The notes: generated by a model not told the origin, from the letters alone. A stretch of DNA of 64,000 bases from JADLGL01 sp050184415 (GCA_050184415.1 JBFXAJ010000007.1:62001-126000); one strand, 5' to 3'. Positions 26,597 through 35,899 are shown, counted from the first letter of the stretch. A program made the numbers and translations.

Positions 26597-27988
26597 ATGC
26601 GTATCCAGATCATCGGCACCGGCTATGTCGGCCTCGTGTCCGGCACCTGCTTTGCGGATATCGGTCATGACGTCGTGTGCGCCGACATCGACAAGGCGAA
26701 GATCGCCGGCCTCAAGAAGGGCATCCTGCCGATCCATGAGCCGGGCCTCGCCGAACTGGTCGAGACCAACGTCGCCAACGGACGGCTTTGCTTCACCGAC
26801 GATCTCGCCGACCGGCTGAGCGACGCCCGGCTGGTGTTCCTCGCCGTCGGTACGCCGTCGCGCGGCGAGGATGGCGAAGCCGATCTTCGCCACATCTTCG
26901 CCGCCGTGGACGCCATCGCGCCGCATCTGGCGGGCGACGCCATCGTCGTCAGCAAGTCGACGGTCCCGGTCGGAACCGGCGACCGCATACAGAAGCGCCT
27001 CGCGGCGCTGCGCCCGGATGTCGAGGTGGTGTCCTGCCCGGAATTCCTGAAGGAAGGCGACGCGATCCGGGACTTCATGCAGCCCTCCCGCGTCGTCGTC
27101 GGCACCGATTCCAAGGTCGCCGCCGATGCGTTGCGCGAGGCCTATGCACCGATCATCGACGCCGGCTCGCCCTATGTCGTGATGGCGCGCCGCTCGGCCG
27201 AGCTCACCAAATATGCCGCCAACGCCTTTCTCGCCATGAAGGTCGCCTTCATCAACGAGATCGCCGATTTCTGCGAGAAGACCGGTGCCGCGGTCGACGA
27301 CGTCGCCGCTGCGATCGGCCTTGATCCGCGCATCGGCCCGGCCTTCCTCAAGGCCGGCCCGGGCTATGGCGGCTCCTGCTTCCCGAAGGACACGCTCGCG
27401 CTGGTCCGCAATGGCGAGGCGATCAACTCGTCGCTCAGCATCGTCGATACCGTGGTGGCGGTGAACGACCGCCGGAAGCGGCTGATGGCGAACCGGGTGG
27501 TCGATGCCTGCGGCGGCTCCATCGCCGGCAAGCGGGTTGCCATGCTCGGCGTCACCTTCAAGCCGAATACCGACGACATGCGCGATTCGCCGAGTATTCC
27601 GATCGCCAGGCGCCTCCTCGATTTCGGTGCCGAGATCGTCGCCTTCGACCCGAAGGGCGAGGAGCAGGCGCGGCAGATCCCGACCTTCGACGAGGTATCG
27701 TGGGCGGCCTCGGCGCAGCAGGCGCTCCACGATGCCGACGTCGCCGTGATCGTCACCGATTGGGACGAGTTCCGGACGCTCGCGCCGGAGACCTTCGTGA
27801 CCGAGATGGCGGAGCCGATCGTGGTCGATCTCCGCAATCTCTATCGGCCGGACCACATGGCCGAAGCCGGCGTCACTTACGTGTCGATCGGCCGGGCCCC
27901 GCGGTCGCCGGAGCGCCCCAGGGCCCGGAAGCCGTCGCGACGCCTGCGGCCCGCTGCGACTGCCGCCGCGCGGGCTATGGCGGAGTAG
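26597..27988 (+). CDS. UDP-glucose 6-dehydrogenase
   Basis: Oxidises UDP-glucose to UDP-glucuronate with two NAD+, for exopolysaccharide or lipid decoration. The 463-residue protein begins MRIQIIGTGYVGLVSGTCFAD (NAD site) and contains GPGYGGSCFPKDTLAL with the catalytic cysteine near residue 259 and KSTVPVGTG. The C-terminal binding domain has NTDDMRDSPSIPI. The last 25 residues are Arg/Pro/Ala-rich and overlap the convergent HEAT-repeat gene by 14 bp. Same strand as fcl, 145 bp downstream, so the two may form one sugar-nucleotide unit. Confidence 0.94.
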   Translation: MRIQIIGTGYVGLVSGTCFADIGHDVVCADIDKAKIAGLKKGILPIHEPGLAELVETNVANGRLCFTDDLADRLSDARLVFLAVGTPSRGEDGEADLRHIFAAVDAIAPHLAGDAIVVSKSTVPVGTGDRIQKRLAALRPDVEVVSCPEFLKEGDAIRDFMQPSRVVVGTDSKVAADALREAYAPIIDAGSPYVVMARRSAELTKYAANAFLAMKVAFINEIADFCEKTGAAVDDVAAAIGLDPRIGPAFLKAGPGYGGSCFPKDTLALVRNGEAINSSLSIVDTVVAVNDRRKRLMANRVVDACGGSIAGKRVAMLGVTFKPNTDDMRDSPSIPIARRLLDFGAEIVAFDPKGEEQARQIPTFDEVSWAASAQQALHDADVAVIVTDWDEFRTLAPETFVTEMAEPIVVDLRNLYRPDHMAEAGVTYVSIGRAPRSPERPRARKPSRRLRPAATAAARAMAE

Positions 27989-28988
27989 GCGCTGGCGCCG
28001 GAGCCGCTTCGGGCGCGGCTGCCGGCGCGACAGGCTCCGGAGCAGGCGGCGGCGGCGGCGCGATCCGGTCGAGCGCGCGCTGCGCGATCTCCCGCACGTT
28101 CTCATCGGGATCATTGAGCAGCGGCTGCAGCGCCGGCACGGCTTCTACCGGCGGCGGATCGATCATCGACAACACCAGCGCAGCATCGAACCGCGCATTG
28201 GCGGCCTCCGCCGTCAGCGCCGTGATGATGGCCGGCACCGCGGCCGGCCCGATGCGCGTGAGGCTCTGGCGGACTGCGGCGCGCAGCGGACCGCGGGCAT
28301 CGCCGAGAAGCGTCACCAGCTCCGTCGCCGCGGGGGCGGCATCGGGACCGATCCGGCCGAAGGCGCGGACGATCAGGAGGAGCGCGCTGGTCTGATCGGG
28401 TCCGCGGAAGGCCGGGTCCGCGAGCACCGGGATCATCGCCACGGCAGCCGCTGCGCCGCCCTCGCCGAGCTCGGCCGCGAGCTCTTCCTGACGGTCGCCT
28501 TCCGCCAGCGTGAAGCGTCGCACGGTGCCCTCGATGTCGGTCGCCGTGCCGGCATCGACGTCGCGATAGAGCTGGTAGACGGCGGGATCCACGGCCTTGA
28601 TGCAGTCGAGGAACGTCAGATAGCCCTCGGTCTGGACCACGCCGAACTCGACGTTCGCCCGCGCCACCTCGGCCGGGTCCTCGAGAAAGGCGGCGCGCAT
28701 CTGGTCGGCGATGACCGCGGGCGGCGGATCGCCGCCGGCCTCGACCGCTTCGCCGATGAGCGCCAGCGGGAGCAGCCAGAGGCGCTCGGGCGAGGTCGTC
28801 CCGAGCATGTTGATGCCTTCGAAGGCAAGCCAGGTTTCGGGAAAGCAGAGGCGGTCGTCATACATGAGGCCGGCCACGCCCTCGGGCCTCGGCAGGTCGA
28901 GATCGTTGAACTCGATGGCCGCCGCCTGGCCGGCGGCGAGCAGGAGCGCGCTCGCTCCGGCTGCACTCAACAAACGCGCAGGGCTCAT
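27975..28988 (-). CDS. Exported HEAT-repeat protein
   Basis: A 337-residue protein starting at ATG 28988 (GAGAGGAT ribosome-binding site). Residues 1-23 form a signal peptide ending AAGQAAA. The middle third is unrecognised (two cysteines, DRLCFPETW and LDCIKAVD, could pair). About 185-310 contains HEAT/PBS-lyase-type repeats (VRAFGRIGPDAAPAATELV, VRQSLTRIGPAAVPAII, NARFDAALVLSMIDP, ENVREIAQRALDRI). The C-terminus is a Pro/Ala-rich tail. HEAT arrays usually bind proteins, so a periplasmic scaffold is possible; function unknown. Confidence 0.75.
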   Translation of the reverse strand: MSPARLLSAAGASALLLAAGQAAAIEFNDLDLPRPEGVAGLMYDDRLCFPETWLAFEGINMLGTTSPERLWLLPLALIGEAVEAGGDPPPAVIADQMRAAFLEDPAEVARANVEFGVVQTEGYLTFLDCIKAVDPAVYQLYRDVDAGTATDIEGTVRRFTLAEGDRQEELAAELGEGGAAAAVAMIPVLADPAFRGPDQTSALLLIVRAFGRIGPDAAPAATELVTLLGDARGPLRAAVRQSLTRIGPAAVPAIITALTAEAANARFDAALVLSMIDPPPVEAVPALQPLLNDPDENVREIAQRALDRIAPPPPPAPEPVAPAAAPEAAPAPAPTPP

Positions 28989-29071
28989 TGATCCTCTCTC
29001 GCCGCGTTCCCCCAACGCGTGCGACCATCCTTCACGCCGCCGCTCCGCACAAGGCCTGCACGGGAAGGTGC

Positions 29072-30187
29072 TCAGCCCGGCCGCGTGGCTTCGGGGCCAG
29101 ATGGTCCCGCTGCGGCCCGGTATAGCGCCGCCACGAGGTCCGATTGCGTGACGACCCCGAGGAGGCGATCGCCGATGTCGACTACCGGCATGAGATGGAC
29201 GTCGGCGTCCGAGAGCGCCGGCACGAGATCGGCAACCGGGGTATCGAGTCTGGCGGGAGCCGGCTTCCGCATCGCGGCGCGAACGCCGATATCCTCCGCA
29301 TCCGGTGGCGGGAGCCGGTCGATGACGTCGGAAGCGGTGAGGACCCCGATGACCCGGCCGTTCTCGACCACCGGAAGGGCTGTGACCCTGTGCTCGCGCA
29401 TGATGTCGTACGCGGTCCGAAGGCCGGCCGTCGGGGCCACGCTGGCGACGTCGCGGGACATGATGTCGGCGGCCCGGAGATCGCCGGTCCGCCGCTGATA
29501 GGCCCGGGCCTCGGCGCGTTCGATGAGCTCCTCGACATCGACCGGGTTCACGTCGAGCGCCTCGGGGAACTGTCTTAGCGCCGTATCGATGTCCTCATGG
29601 GTCACGCCGCCGCGCTGCGTCGGGATGGGGTCGTCGGTGCCGTGGATGTTCGCCGGGGGCGGCCGGTGCGGATAGGGACGGCGCAGGATGAGATTGTGGA
29701 ACAGCGTCGCGAGGACCAGGAGCAGCGACGTGTTGAGGAGGAGGAGCGCGAGGAGGAAGCCGATGCCGGCTTCGTCGAAGCGCGCGCTGTTGAGGACGAT
29801 CGTCATCCCCAGCGCGGCGCTCGGCGGGTGGACGCAGCGGAGGAGCCCCATCAGGCCGATCGAGAGGCCCAGCGCGATGGCGCAGCCGAGAATCGGATCG
29901 GCGACCAGGCTGGCGACGAGGCCGGAGAGCGCAGCAAGGAGGTTGCCGCCGACCAGCGCCCAGGGCTGCGCCATCGGGCTCGACGGCACGATGAAGAGGA
30001 GCACCGCGGACGATCCCATCGAGGCGAGGAGCGGCACGATCAATTCGTCGCCCAGGACCAGCCGGCTGATGCCGCCGGTGACCAGGATGGCGAGCGCCGC
30101 GACGCCGAAGCCGTAGAGCGGAGCATGCGACGTCAGGGGACCGATCAGCGACAGAACACGCTGCCGGCCGCGGTTCGAAACCGTCAT
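29072..30187 (-). CDS. HPP family membrane protein with two CBS domains
   Basis: A 371-residue protein. The N-terminal half has four transmembrane helices with the family motif HPPSAALGMT near residue 117. After a linker come two CBS domains (about 244-300 with MSRDVASVAPTAGL and MREHRVTALPVVE; 313-365 with MRKPAPARLDTPV and VVTQSDLVAALY), which usually bind adenine nucleotides. HPP membrane domains have been linked to nitrite transport in plants and cyanobacteria, but a bacterial role here is not shown. Start chosen at ATG 30187; the open frame upstream to 30241 is Arg/Cys-rich and unlikely to be translated. Confidence 0.85.
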   Translation of the reverse strand: MTVSNRGRQRVLSLIGPLTSHAPLYGFGVAALAILVTGGISRLVLGDELIVPLLASMGSSAVLLFIVPSSPMAQPWALVGGNLLAALSGLVASLVADPILGCAIALGLSIGLMGLLRCVHPPSAALGMTIVLNSARFDEAGIGFLLALLLLNTSLLLVLATLFHNLILRRPYPHRPPPANIHGTDDPIPTQRGGVTHEDIDTALRQFPEALDVNPVDVEELIERAEARAYQRRTGDLRAADIMSRDVASVAPTAGLRTAYDIMREHRVTALPVVENGRVIGVLTASDVIDRLPPPDAEDIGVRAAMRKPAPARLDTPVADLVPALSDADVHLMPVVDIGDRLLGVVTQSDLVAALYRAAAGPSGPEATRPG

Positions 30188-30289
30188 CCGCGGATCCTCG
30201 AAAGGTGAAGGTCTGCCGACGGAACGCCGGCAGCGGCACATTTGCCGCGATCGGGTTGCCGATGCGAGTCCCCGGAGGGGTGGGCGACG

Positions 30290-31750
30290 TTAGCGCGCGG
30301 GTTGCTCCGAGCGGATGAAGATAGCGGTCGCGACTGCGGCGAGCGCCGCCGAAGCGGCCGCGAGCCACATGGCGACGCCGTAGGCGGCGTCGAACGCCGC
30401 GTCGAAGGCCGGGCGGCTCACTTCCGCCGCCTCCGGCAGCACGCCGAAGCGCTCGGCGCCCTCCGGGGCGTTGGCGAGGAACACGATGCTCGCCAAGGCC
30501 CCGAAAATGGCGACCGCAAGGAGGCCGCCGACCCGGCTGGCGGCGTTGTTGACGCCGGACGCGGCGCCGGACCGCCCTTCGGACACCGAATTCATGACGG
30601 CGGTGGTCAGCGGCGAGACCACGATGGCCATGCCGAAGGACAGGAGGAGCACCGGGACCATGATCCCGAGCCAGAAGGCCTCGACGTTGAGCGCGAAGAC
30701 CGCGCAGGCGGCCGCGACAAGGAGCGGGCCGACGATCAGGAACGGCCGCGGCCCGATCCGATCGGACAGTCCTCCGGTGAACCGCGACGCAACCGCGATG
30801 ATGACGCCGATCGGCATCATCGTGAGGCCGATCACGCCGGTCGACATCCCGCGCCGCACGCCGAGCTGGTACGGCAGGAGGAAGATGATCGCGGCGAGGC
30901 AGCCATAGAGCAGCACGGTCAGGATGTTCGCGCCCGTGAACACCGGCGAGTGGAACAGCGCCGGCGGGACCAGCGGGTTGCGGACCCGTGCTTCGGCAAA
31001 CGCGAAGGCGGCGATGGCGGCAACGCCGATGCCGATCGCGATGTAGGCCGCGGCGCGGACATTCTCGAACCCGTCGGAGAACGCGCTCAGCCCGTAGGTC
31101 AGGGCGCCGAAGCCGACGATCGCGAGGAAGGAGCCCGTCCAGTCGATGGTCCGCACCGCGTCGGGATTGCGGCTCTCGGGGACGAACCTCGCGGTCAGGA
31201 AGATCGCAAGGAGGCCGAGCGGGACGTTGATCCAGAACACCACCGGCCAGTCCAGCCGGTCGACCAGGAAGCCGCCCGCGGGCGGCCCGAGGGCCGTCAT
31301 CGCCGCCGAGATCGCGGCCCAGGTGCCGATCGCCCGGCCGCGAATCTCCTTCGGGAAGCTGGCGCTGATGATCGCGAGGCTCTGCGGGATTAGGAGTGCG
31401 GCCCCAAAACCCTGGACGACGCGTGCTCCGATCAGGAATCCGATGCTTGGCGCGAGGGCGCAGGCGATCGACGCAGCGACGAAGACGATGATCCCGGCAA
31501 GGAAGATCCGGCGCCGGCCGTAGATGTCGCCGAGGCTGCCGGCGACCACGATCAGCGCCGCGAGCATCAGGACGTAGCCGTTCAGCACCCACTGGACGGC
31601 GGCGAATTCCGCGCCGAGCTGCTCCTGGATGGTCGGGAGCGCGACGGTGACCACATTGGCGTCGATGAAACCCATCGACGACGCGATGATGGTCGCGAGG
31701 AGGATGAGCGTGCGGGGAGCGTGCGGCGACACCTCCGTCGTCTTCGCCAT
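30290..31750 (-). CDS. MFS exporter, DHA2 (EmrB/QacA) family
   Basis: A 486-residue inner-membrane protein with about 14 hydrophobic segments. SMGFIDANVVTVALPTIQEQL in helix 1 and GSLGDIYGRRRIFLAGI after helix 2 are DHA2 drug:proton antiporter signatures, as is the helix-5 motif LGPPAGGFLVD. Probable role: proton-driven efflux of hydrophobic compounds. No membrane fusion partner is adjacent. The short A+T-rich stretch just upstream (31782-31797) contains GTAAATTAC, a possible operator, but no regulator gene is next to it. Confidence 0.88.
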   Translation of the reverse strand: MAKTTEVSPHAPRTLILLATIIASSMGFIDANVVTVALPTIQEQLGAEFAAVQWVLNGYVLMLAALIVVAGSLGDIYGRRRIFLAGIIVFVAASIACALAPSIGFLIGARVVQGFGAALLIPQSLAIISASFPKEIRGRAIGTWAAISAAMTALGPPAGGFLVDRLDWPVVFWINVPLGLLAIFLTARFVPESRNPDAVRTIDWTGSFLAIVGFGALTYGLSAFSDGFENVRAAAYIAIGIGVAAIAAFAFAEARVRNPLVPPALFHSPVFTGANILTVLLYGCLAAIIFLLPYQLGVRRGMSTGVIGLTMMPIGVIIAVASRFTGGLSDRIGPRPFLIVGPLLVAAACAVFALNVEAFWLGIMVPVLLLSFGMAIVVSPLTTAVMNSVSEGRSGAASGVNNAASRVGGLLAVAIFGALASIVFLANAPEGAERFGVLPEAAEVSRPAFDAAFDAAYGVAMWLAAASAALAAVATAIFIRSEQPAR

Positions 31751-31791
31751 GGTTGCGTCTCGTCTCAGGGGGCTGCTGGTAGTGCAGTAAA

Positions 31792-31953
31792 TTACATGAG
31801 CCTATTTCTCTCCGCGGGACTTGCCCGAGATCGAAAGGCGGCGCCGATCATGGCGTCGCGAAAGACCGTCTCGGTATCTACGAGGAGGCCGTCTATATCG
31901 AAAACGACCGCCTTCGGCGGTATCGGGAGCTTCCAGCGCGCGGGGAGAGACAT
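31792..31953 (-). pseudogene. N-terminal remnant of a HAD-family phosphatase
   Basis: From an ATG at 31953 the frame reads MSLPARWKLPIPPKAVVFD then IDGLLVDTETVFRDAMIGAA, an unmistakable HAD motif I with the nucleophile aspartate. After that it loses similarity (FRSRASPAERNRLM) and stops, giving 53 residues against roughly 220 in beta-phosphoglucomutase-like enzymes. No cap or later HAD motifs follow in any frame before the MFS gene. It is a decayed 5' end left after a deletion or recombination about 100 bp from the 3' end of tRNA-Gly. Confidence 0.65.
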
Positions 31954-32052
31954 CGGCTGAAGAGGGAGACGATGGGGACCAGACCCCATGCGTCAACGGT
32001 GAGATCGTTCGAAAAATCCGTCCGATGACTGCCAAGCGGACTCTGGTGGTTT

Positions 32053-32126
32053 TGGAGCGGGTGAAGGGAATCGAACCCTCGTCATCAGCTTGGGAAGCTG
32101 CGGCTCTACCATTGAGCTACACCCGC
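32053..32126 (-). tRNA. tRNA-Gly (anticodon CCC)
   Basis: The minus strand gives a 74-nt cloverleaf from GCGGGTG to CACCCGCTCCA with the CCA end encoded. The D arm is GCTCAATGGTAGAGC, the anticodon loop TTCCCAA gives anticodon CCC, and the T arm is GAGGGTTCGATTCCCTT. The outermost anticodon-stem pair is a G-A mismatch. The body closely resembles E. coli glyU. Confidence 0.95.
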
Positions 32127-32176
32127 ACGCCGGCCGGACGATAGTCGGCCTTGGCCCCCGCCGCAATCGCCGGGCG

Positions 32177-32677
32177 TCAGTCCTTTCCGCGCACCGCGCG
32201 AATGGCGTAGAGGCTCGTCTCGGCCCACCGGCGGACCGCACCGACATAGTCCTCGACCGCAACGACGCAGATGTCCGCGACCGTCGTCGGCCAGCGGTCC
32301 GGCCATGGGCCGAGCGCCGGGTCGCGCCCGGTCTCGCGGCGGCGGACGCGCTGCGGTCCGTCAAACTGGCGGCGGTGGCGGAGCCGCGTCTCGGCGATGG
32401 TCGTGGTGCCGGCGAGCATCGCGCCGATTTCGTCGCGGAGGCCGTGGATCATCGCGACCTCGAGCCGGTCCGGGTGCTGGAGCTGGTAGGTGCCGACCGC
32501 GTAGAAATGCGCATTGAGGCCGTCGGCCCCGCCTGGAGTCTCCGGGAACTTCTCCGGCGGCACGCTGCCGCCGAGATACGCCATCACCTCCCACTCCAGC
32601 GCCAGCATGCGGTTGAAGAGGTCGTTGCAGGTCTCGGCATCGCCGAGCGCCGCGCCGCAGTCCGGGCAGTAGGCCAA
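32177..32677 (-). CDS. DUF5946-like protein
   Basis: A 166-residue soluble protein. The N-terminus YCPDCGAALGDAETCNDLFNRMLALE has a CxxC plus a further cysteine suitable for a small metal site. The central AHFYAVGTYQLQHPDRLEV is the feature that recalls DUF5946 proteins, and a helical C-terminus (TTVADICVVAVEDYVGAVRRW) follows. No catalytic motif is evident. It lies 7 bp downstream of the DUF1501 gene on the same strand and may be co-transcribed with it. Family call by eye. Confidence 0.6.
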   Translation of the reverse strand: MAYCPDCGAALGDAETCNDLFNRMLALEWEVMAYLGGSVPPEKFPETPGGADGLNAHFYAVGTYQLQHPDRLEVAMIHGLRDEIGAMLAGTTTIAETRLRHRRQFDGPQRVRRRETGRDPALGPWPDRWPTTVADICVVAVEDYVGAVRRWAETSLYAIRAVRGKD

Positions 32678-32684
32678 GGGATCC

Positions 32685-33896
32685 TCAGGCGATCAGCCCG
32701 TCGATCGGCCGGATGCCGATGCTGTCGGGGAAGACGGACGTGTAGAGAACCGGCTCCGACAGGCCAAGATGGTCGCGAAGGACGCCCTTCAGCACCGCGC
32801 GCAGGTCGGTCGTCGGATAGAGGTCGCGGCCTTCATAGAGCTGGTCGGCGCGGACCCCCGGCCAGTCGGCGATGACCCGCCCGCCGGCGACGGCTCCGCC
32901 GAGCAGGAAGGCCGTGGTTGCCGTCCCGTGGTCGGTTCCGTCATTGCCGTTGCCGGCCGCCGTGCGTCCGAACTCGGTCACGACGGCGATGACGGTATCG
33001 CTCCAGATGTCGGCGATGCCGGTCGCAAGGGTTTCGAGCGCGCCGTCGAGAGCAACCAGGAGGTCGGCGAGCCGGCCTTCCTCCACGCCCTCGTTGGTGT
33101 GGGTGTCCCAGCCATTGTAGCTGAGCACCGCGATCCGCGGCCCCTCCGGCTCGACCAGAAGCTTCGCCGCGCCGTCCGCGATCTCGTTGAAGGCGTCGGC
33201 ATCGCCGCCCGCCATGCCGCCCATTGCCATCGCATCGATGTCGATGCCGGCCGCAAAGACGCGGGCCAGCTCCGGGTCCTGCAGCGCGTAGAGATCGAGG
33301 AGGCGCTGGACCGTATCGCTCCGCGCCGGCCGGAAATCCGGCGGCATCCAGGTGACCACCGGCGCGGCACCGCGGAGGATCAGCGGCACCGTGGGGCTGA
33401 TCGCGAGCCCCGACGCCGGTGCGATGCGCCCCTCGGTCGGCAGCGCTGCGACGGCGCGATTCAGCCAGCCCGTGCGCTCGGCGCCCGGTGCTGGCATGCC
33501 GTTCTCGAGGACGTCCTGGCCGTCGAAATGGGAGCGCTCGCGATAGCCGGTCGCCGTCGCATGCACGATCAGCGCGTCGCCTTCATGGTACCGCCGATGG
33601 AGGTTCGGCATCGCATCGTTGAGGGCGAAGAAGCCGTCGAGGGGCAGAGCGGCCTCGCGACCGCTGGCGCCGACTGCAAGGTCGCCGCGGAGGGCGGCAT
33701 AGTCCGGGTCGCCGATCGGAGGGACGGCTGCGAGGCCGTCCAGCGCGCCGCGGAGGATGACGACGACGAGACGCGGGTCGCGCGATGCAGCGGACGCCAC
33801 GCGCGGCAGGCCGGCCCACGCAACGACGCTGCCGGTGGCCGCGAGGAACGTGCGGCGGCTGAGCGGAAGGCGGGCGGGCCTGATGAGGAAGGTCAT
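32685..33896 (-). CDS. DUF1501 family exported protein (Tat substrate)
   Basis: A 403-residue protein. The N-terminus SRRTFLAATGSVVAWAG is a twin-arginine signal with cleavage after ASA near residue 36, so it is folded and exported to the periplasm. The body belongs to DUF1501, a sulfatase/alkaline-phosphatase-like fold: LVVVILRGALDGLAAVPP, the AVVTEFGRTAAGNGNDGTDHG motif near residue 310 and NGWDTHTNEG. Almost everywhere DUF1501 is paired with DUF1800, as here with 4 bp between the genes. The reaction is unknown. Confidence 0.9.
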   Translation of the reverse strand: MTFLIRPARLPLSRRTFLAATGSVVAWAGLPRVASAASRDPRLVVVILRGALDGLAAVPPIGDPDYAALRGDLAVGASGREAALPLDGFFALNDAMPNLHRRYHEGDALIVHATATGYRERSHFDGQDVLENGMPAPGAERTGWLNRAVAALPTEGRIAPASGLAISPTVPLILRGAAPVVTWMPPDFRPARSDTVQRLLDLYALQDPELARVFAAGIDIDAMAMGGMAGGDADAFNEIADGAAKLLVEPEGPRIAVLSYNGWDTHTNEGVEEGRLADLLVALDGALETLATGIADIWSDTVIAVVTEFGRTAAGNGNDGTDHGTATTAFLLGGAVAGGRVIADWPGVRADQLYEGRDLYPTTDLRAVLKGVLRDHLGLSEPVLYTSVFPDSIGIRPIDGLIA

Positions 33897-33900
33897 CGGC

Positions 33901-35235
33901 CTATCTCCTCTGGAACTCGGGGCTCATCAGGAGCAGCGCCAGCGCCTGGGTCGTCGACTCGGCACGCTGGACCGCAATCGTCGTGTCGAGCGAGACGTCG
34001 GGGCCGAGGACGAGCGGCAGCAATTCGGGCGGTGGGACGTCGACGGCCGCCCGCGCCGCCAGAACCTCCGCCATGTCCAGCCGCGCCGTCAGGGCGTCAG
34101 GGGCCAGCCAGTTCTCGGCCTCGTCGGGAAAGCCCTCGGGCGAGGGCGGATACCAGAGTTGCTGGCCAAGCGCGGTCGTCGCCTGGACCACGTCGAACGG
34201 ACGGGGCGTGACGCCGAGCGCGCGGATCGCCGACCAGACATATTCCTGCGGCAGCTTCAGCTTGGTCGGTTCGCCCCACGCCTCGTCGGACCGGACGAGG
34301 GCGATCGCGATGGCTTTGAGGTCGCCGCCGGTTTCGGCGAAGGTCGTCGCAAGGCGGTCGACCAGCGCCGGTGAGTCTTCGGCGAGAAAGTGTCGGACGA
34401 GCTTTGCGGCGATGTGGCGGGCCGTCGCCGGGTCGGCCGCGAGCGCGTCGAGAACCGCCTCGCCCTGCTCGACGCCGCCCGCCGGGTAGGTCACGCCGCG
34501 GACGACGTGGTCCCCGGGTTCGTGGGCGATGCGGCGGAAGTAGAACGAGCCCATCGGCGCCGGGCCATCGGTTGCGGCGACAAATCCCCAGCCGGTCAGG
34601 ATCCGCGCCAGCGCAATGACGTCATCCTGCGTGTACCCGCCATTCACGCCGATCGTATGCAGTTCGAGGAGCTCGCGGGCGTGGTTCTCGTTCAGCCCGC
34701 GGCCGTTTTCGCGGCCGTAGCGCGAGTTCGGGCCGATCGAGGTCGCGTTGTCGAGGTAGGAGAGCATTGCCGGATGCTTCGTCGCGGCGTGCAGCATGTC
34801 ACGGAAGCTGCCGAGGACATGGGGCCGGATCGCCTCGCGCTCGAACACGCCGAGGAGGATGCGCGGCGTCTGGCCGGCGCTCCCCTCGATGGCGAAATGG
34901 TTGGTCCAGAACGTCACGAGACGCTCGACGAAGCCGACGGCGACCGACTGGGCCTTGGCGACGCGGGCGGCGATCTCCTCGTGATAGACGACCGTCGTCA
35001 CCGGCCTTGGCCGCTCGCCGGGCGGCAGGGCGGGGGCGAGGCCGAGACGACGCGCCTCGCGTTCTTCGAACAGCGCGAGGAGTGCCATCCGGGCATCGCG
35101 GAGCGCCGGATCGCCGACCTCGGTGATGCCGGCCTCGTCGAGTTCGGCGAGAAGCGAGGCCCCCGCTTCGGGGACCAGGTCCCCGGGTCGCGGGCCGAGG
35201 CCGAAGCGGTGGAACGCGCCAGCGGCGGTGATCAT
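33901..35235 (-). CDS. DUF1800 family protein
   Basis: A 444-residue protein with the DUF1800 signatures FHRFGLGPRPGDL (N-terminus), RLVTFWTNHFAIEG (about 105-118), ENGRGLNENHARELLELHTIG near 180 and GYTQDDVIALARILTGWGF near 203. It is the upstream partner of the DUF1501 gene (4-bp gap). No clear signal peptide is present, although the family is often exported. The two proteins are thought to act together, but no function is established. The upstream gap to the DUF1697 gene (35236-35338) shows nothing recognisable. Confidence 0.9.
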   Translation of the reverse strand: MITAAGAFHRFGLGPRPGDLVPEAGASLLAELDEAGITEVGDPALRDARMALLALFEEREARRLGLAPALPPGERPRPVTTVVYHEEIAARVAKAQSVAVGFVERLVTFWTNHFAIEGSAGQTPRILLGVFEREAIRPHVLGSFRDMLHAATKHPAMLSYLDNATSIGPNSRYGRENGRGLNENHARELLELHTIGVNGGYTQDDVIALARILTGWGFVAATDGPAPMGSFYFRRIAHEPGDHVVRGVTYPAGGVEQGEAVLDALAADPATARHIAAKLVRHFLAEDSPALVDRLATTFAETGGDLKAIAIALVRSDEAWGEPTKLKLPQEYVWSAIRALGVTPRPFDVVQATTALGQQLWYPPSPEGFPDEAENWLAPDALTARLDMAEVLAARAAVDVPPPELLPLVLGPDVSLDTTIAVQRAESTTQALALLLMSPEFQRR

Positions 35236-35338
35236 CGCGGATCTCCGACCCTTCTTCAGGGCGACAGCTAACGCGAAGATTACGGCCTGGTCATGTAGCG
35301 GTCTGTCCGAAAGTGTATCAGCCTGTCACAGAGGTTCG

Positions 35339-35899
35339 TCAGCCGAGCAGCGCGGCGATCTTCAGGACCGTGTTCCAGTTGCGGCCGGTGCCGCGGTGCT
35401 TGCCGAGCGTCTTCTCGATCAGATTGGTCGAGAGCTTCGAGGTACCGACGCCGGCCGGGTAGGTGATGAACAGCTCGCGGCCGATGGCGGCGACCTTTTC
35501 GGGGCCGACGATCGCCGCGTTGAGCCTCGCCACGGCTTCCTCGTCCGGTCCGGTCGCCCCCTTCAGGAAATAGACCAGGAGGTGGCTCGGGTCGTCCTTC
35601 GCCATGTCCGGGAAAGGATTGGCGGCGATGGCGGCTGCCCATTCCGCCGGCGTGCGCACCATGTAGTCGGGCGCGACGCCGAGTTTTTGCTTCGTCTCGC
35701 GCTCGAGCAGCGCCTCGATCTCGGCGGAGGACCGGCCTTTCAGGTCGGTCAGGATCAGGTTGCCGCTCTGGAGCAGGGTCTTGGCCTCAGTGAAGCCGAG
35801 AGTTTCGACCATGGCACGGAGCTCGGCCATGGCGACCTTGACGTTGCCGCCGACATTGATACCGCGGAGAAGCGCGACGCGGCGGCCCGTGTTGGTCAT
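35339..35899 (-). CDS. DUF1697 family protein
   Basis: A 186-residue protein with the family's N-terminal signature VALLRGINVGGNVKVAMAEL and QSGNLILTDLKG, and the C-terminal GTSKLSTNLIEKTLGKHRG followed by TGRNWNTVLKIAALL. The family is widespread and uncharacterised. The ATG at 35899 overlaps the dcd stop by 4 bp, so it is the distal gene of a dcd transcript. Confidence 0.88.
   Translation of the reverse strand: MTNTGRRVALLRGINVGGNVKVAMAELRAMVETLGFTEAKTLLQSGNLILTDLKGRSSAEIEALLERETKQKLGVAPDYMVRTPAEWAAAIAANPFPDMAKDDPSHLLVYFLKGATGPDEEAVARLNAAIVGPEKVAAIGRELFITYPAGVGTSKLSTNLIEKTLGKHRGTGRNWNTVLKIAALLG

Noticed and set aside
31782..31797. GTAAATTAC motif upstream of the MFS gene as a regulator operator
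   Set aside because: The dyad is only 4+4 bp and no regulator gene is adjacent; chance is sufficient.
32053..32126. tRNA-Gly as the attachment site of a present integrative element
   Set aside because: No integrase, excisionase or duplicated tRNA 3' end is found in the window.
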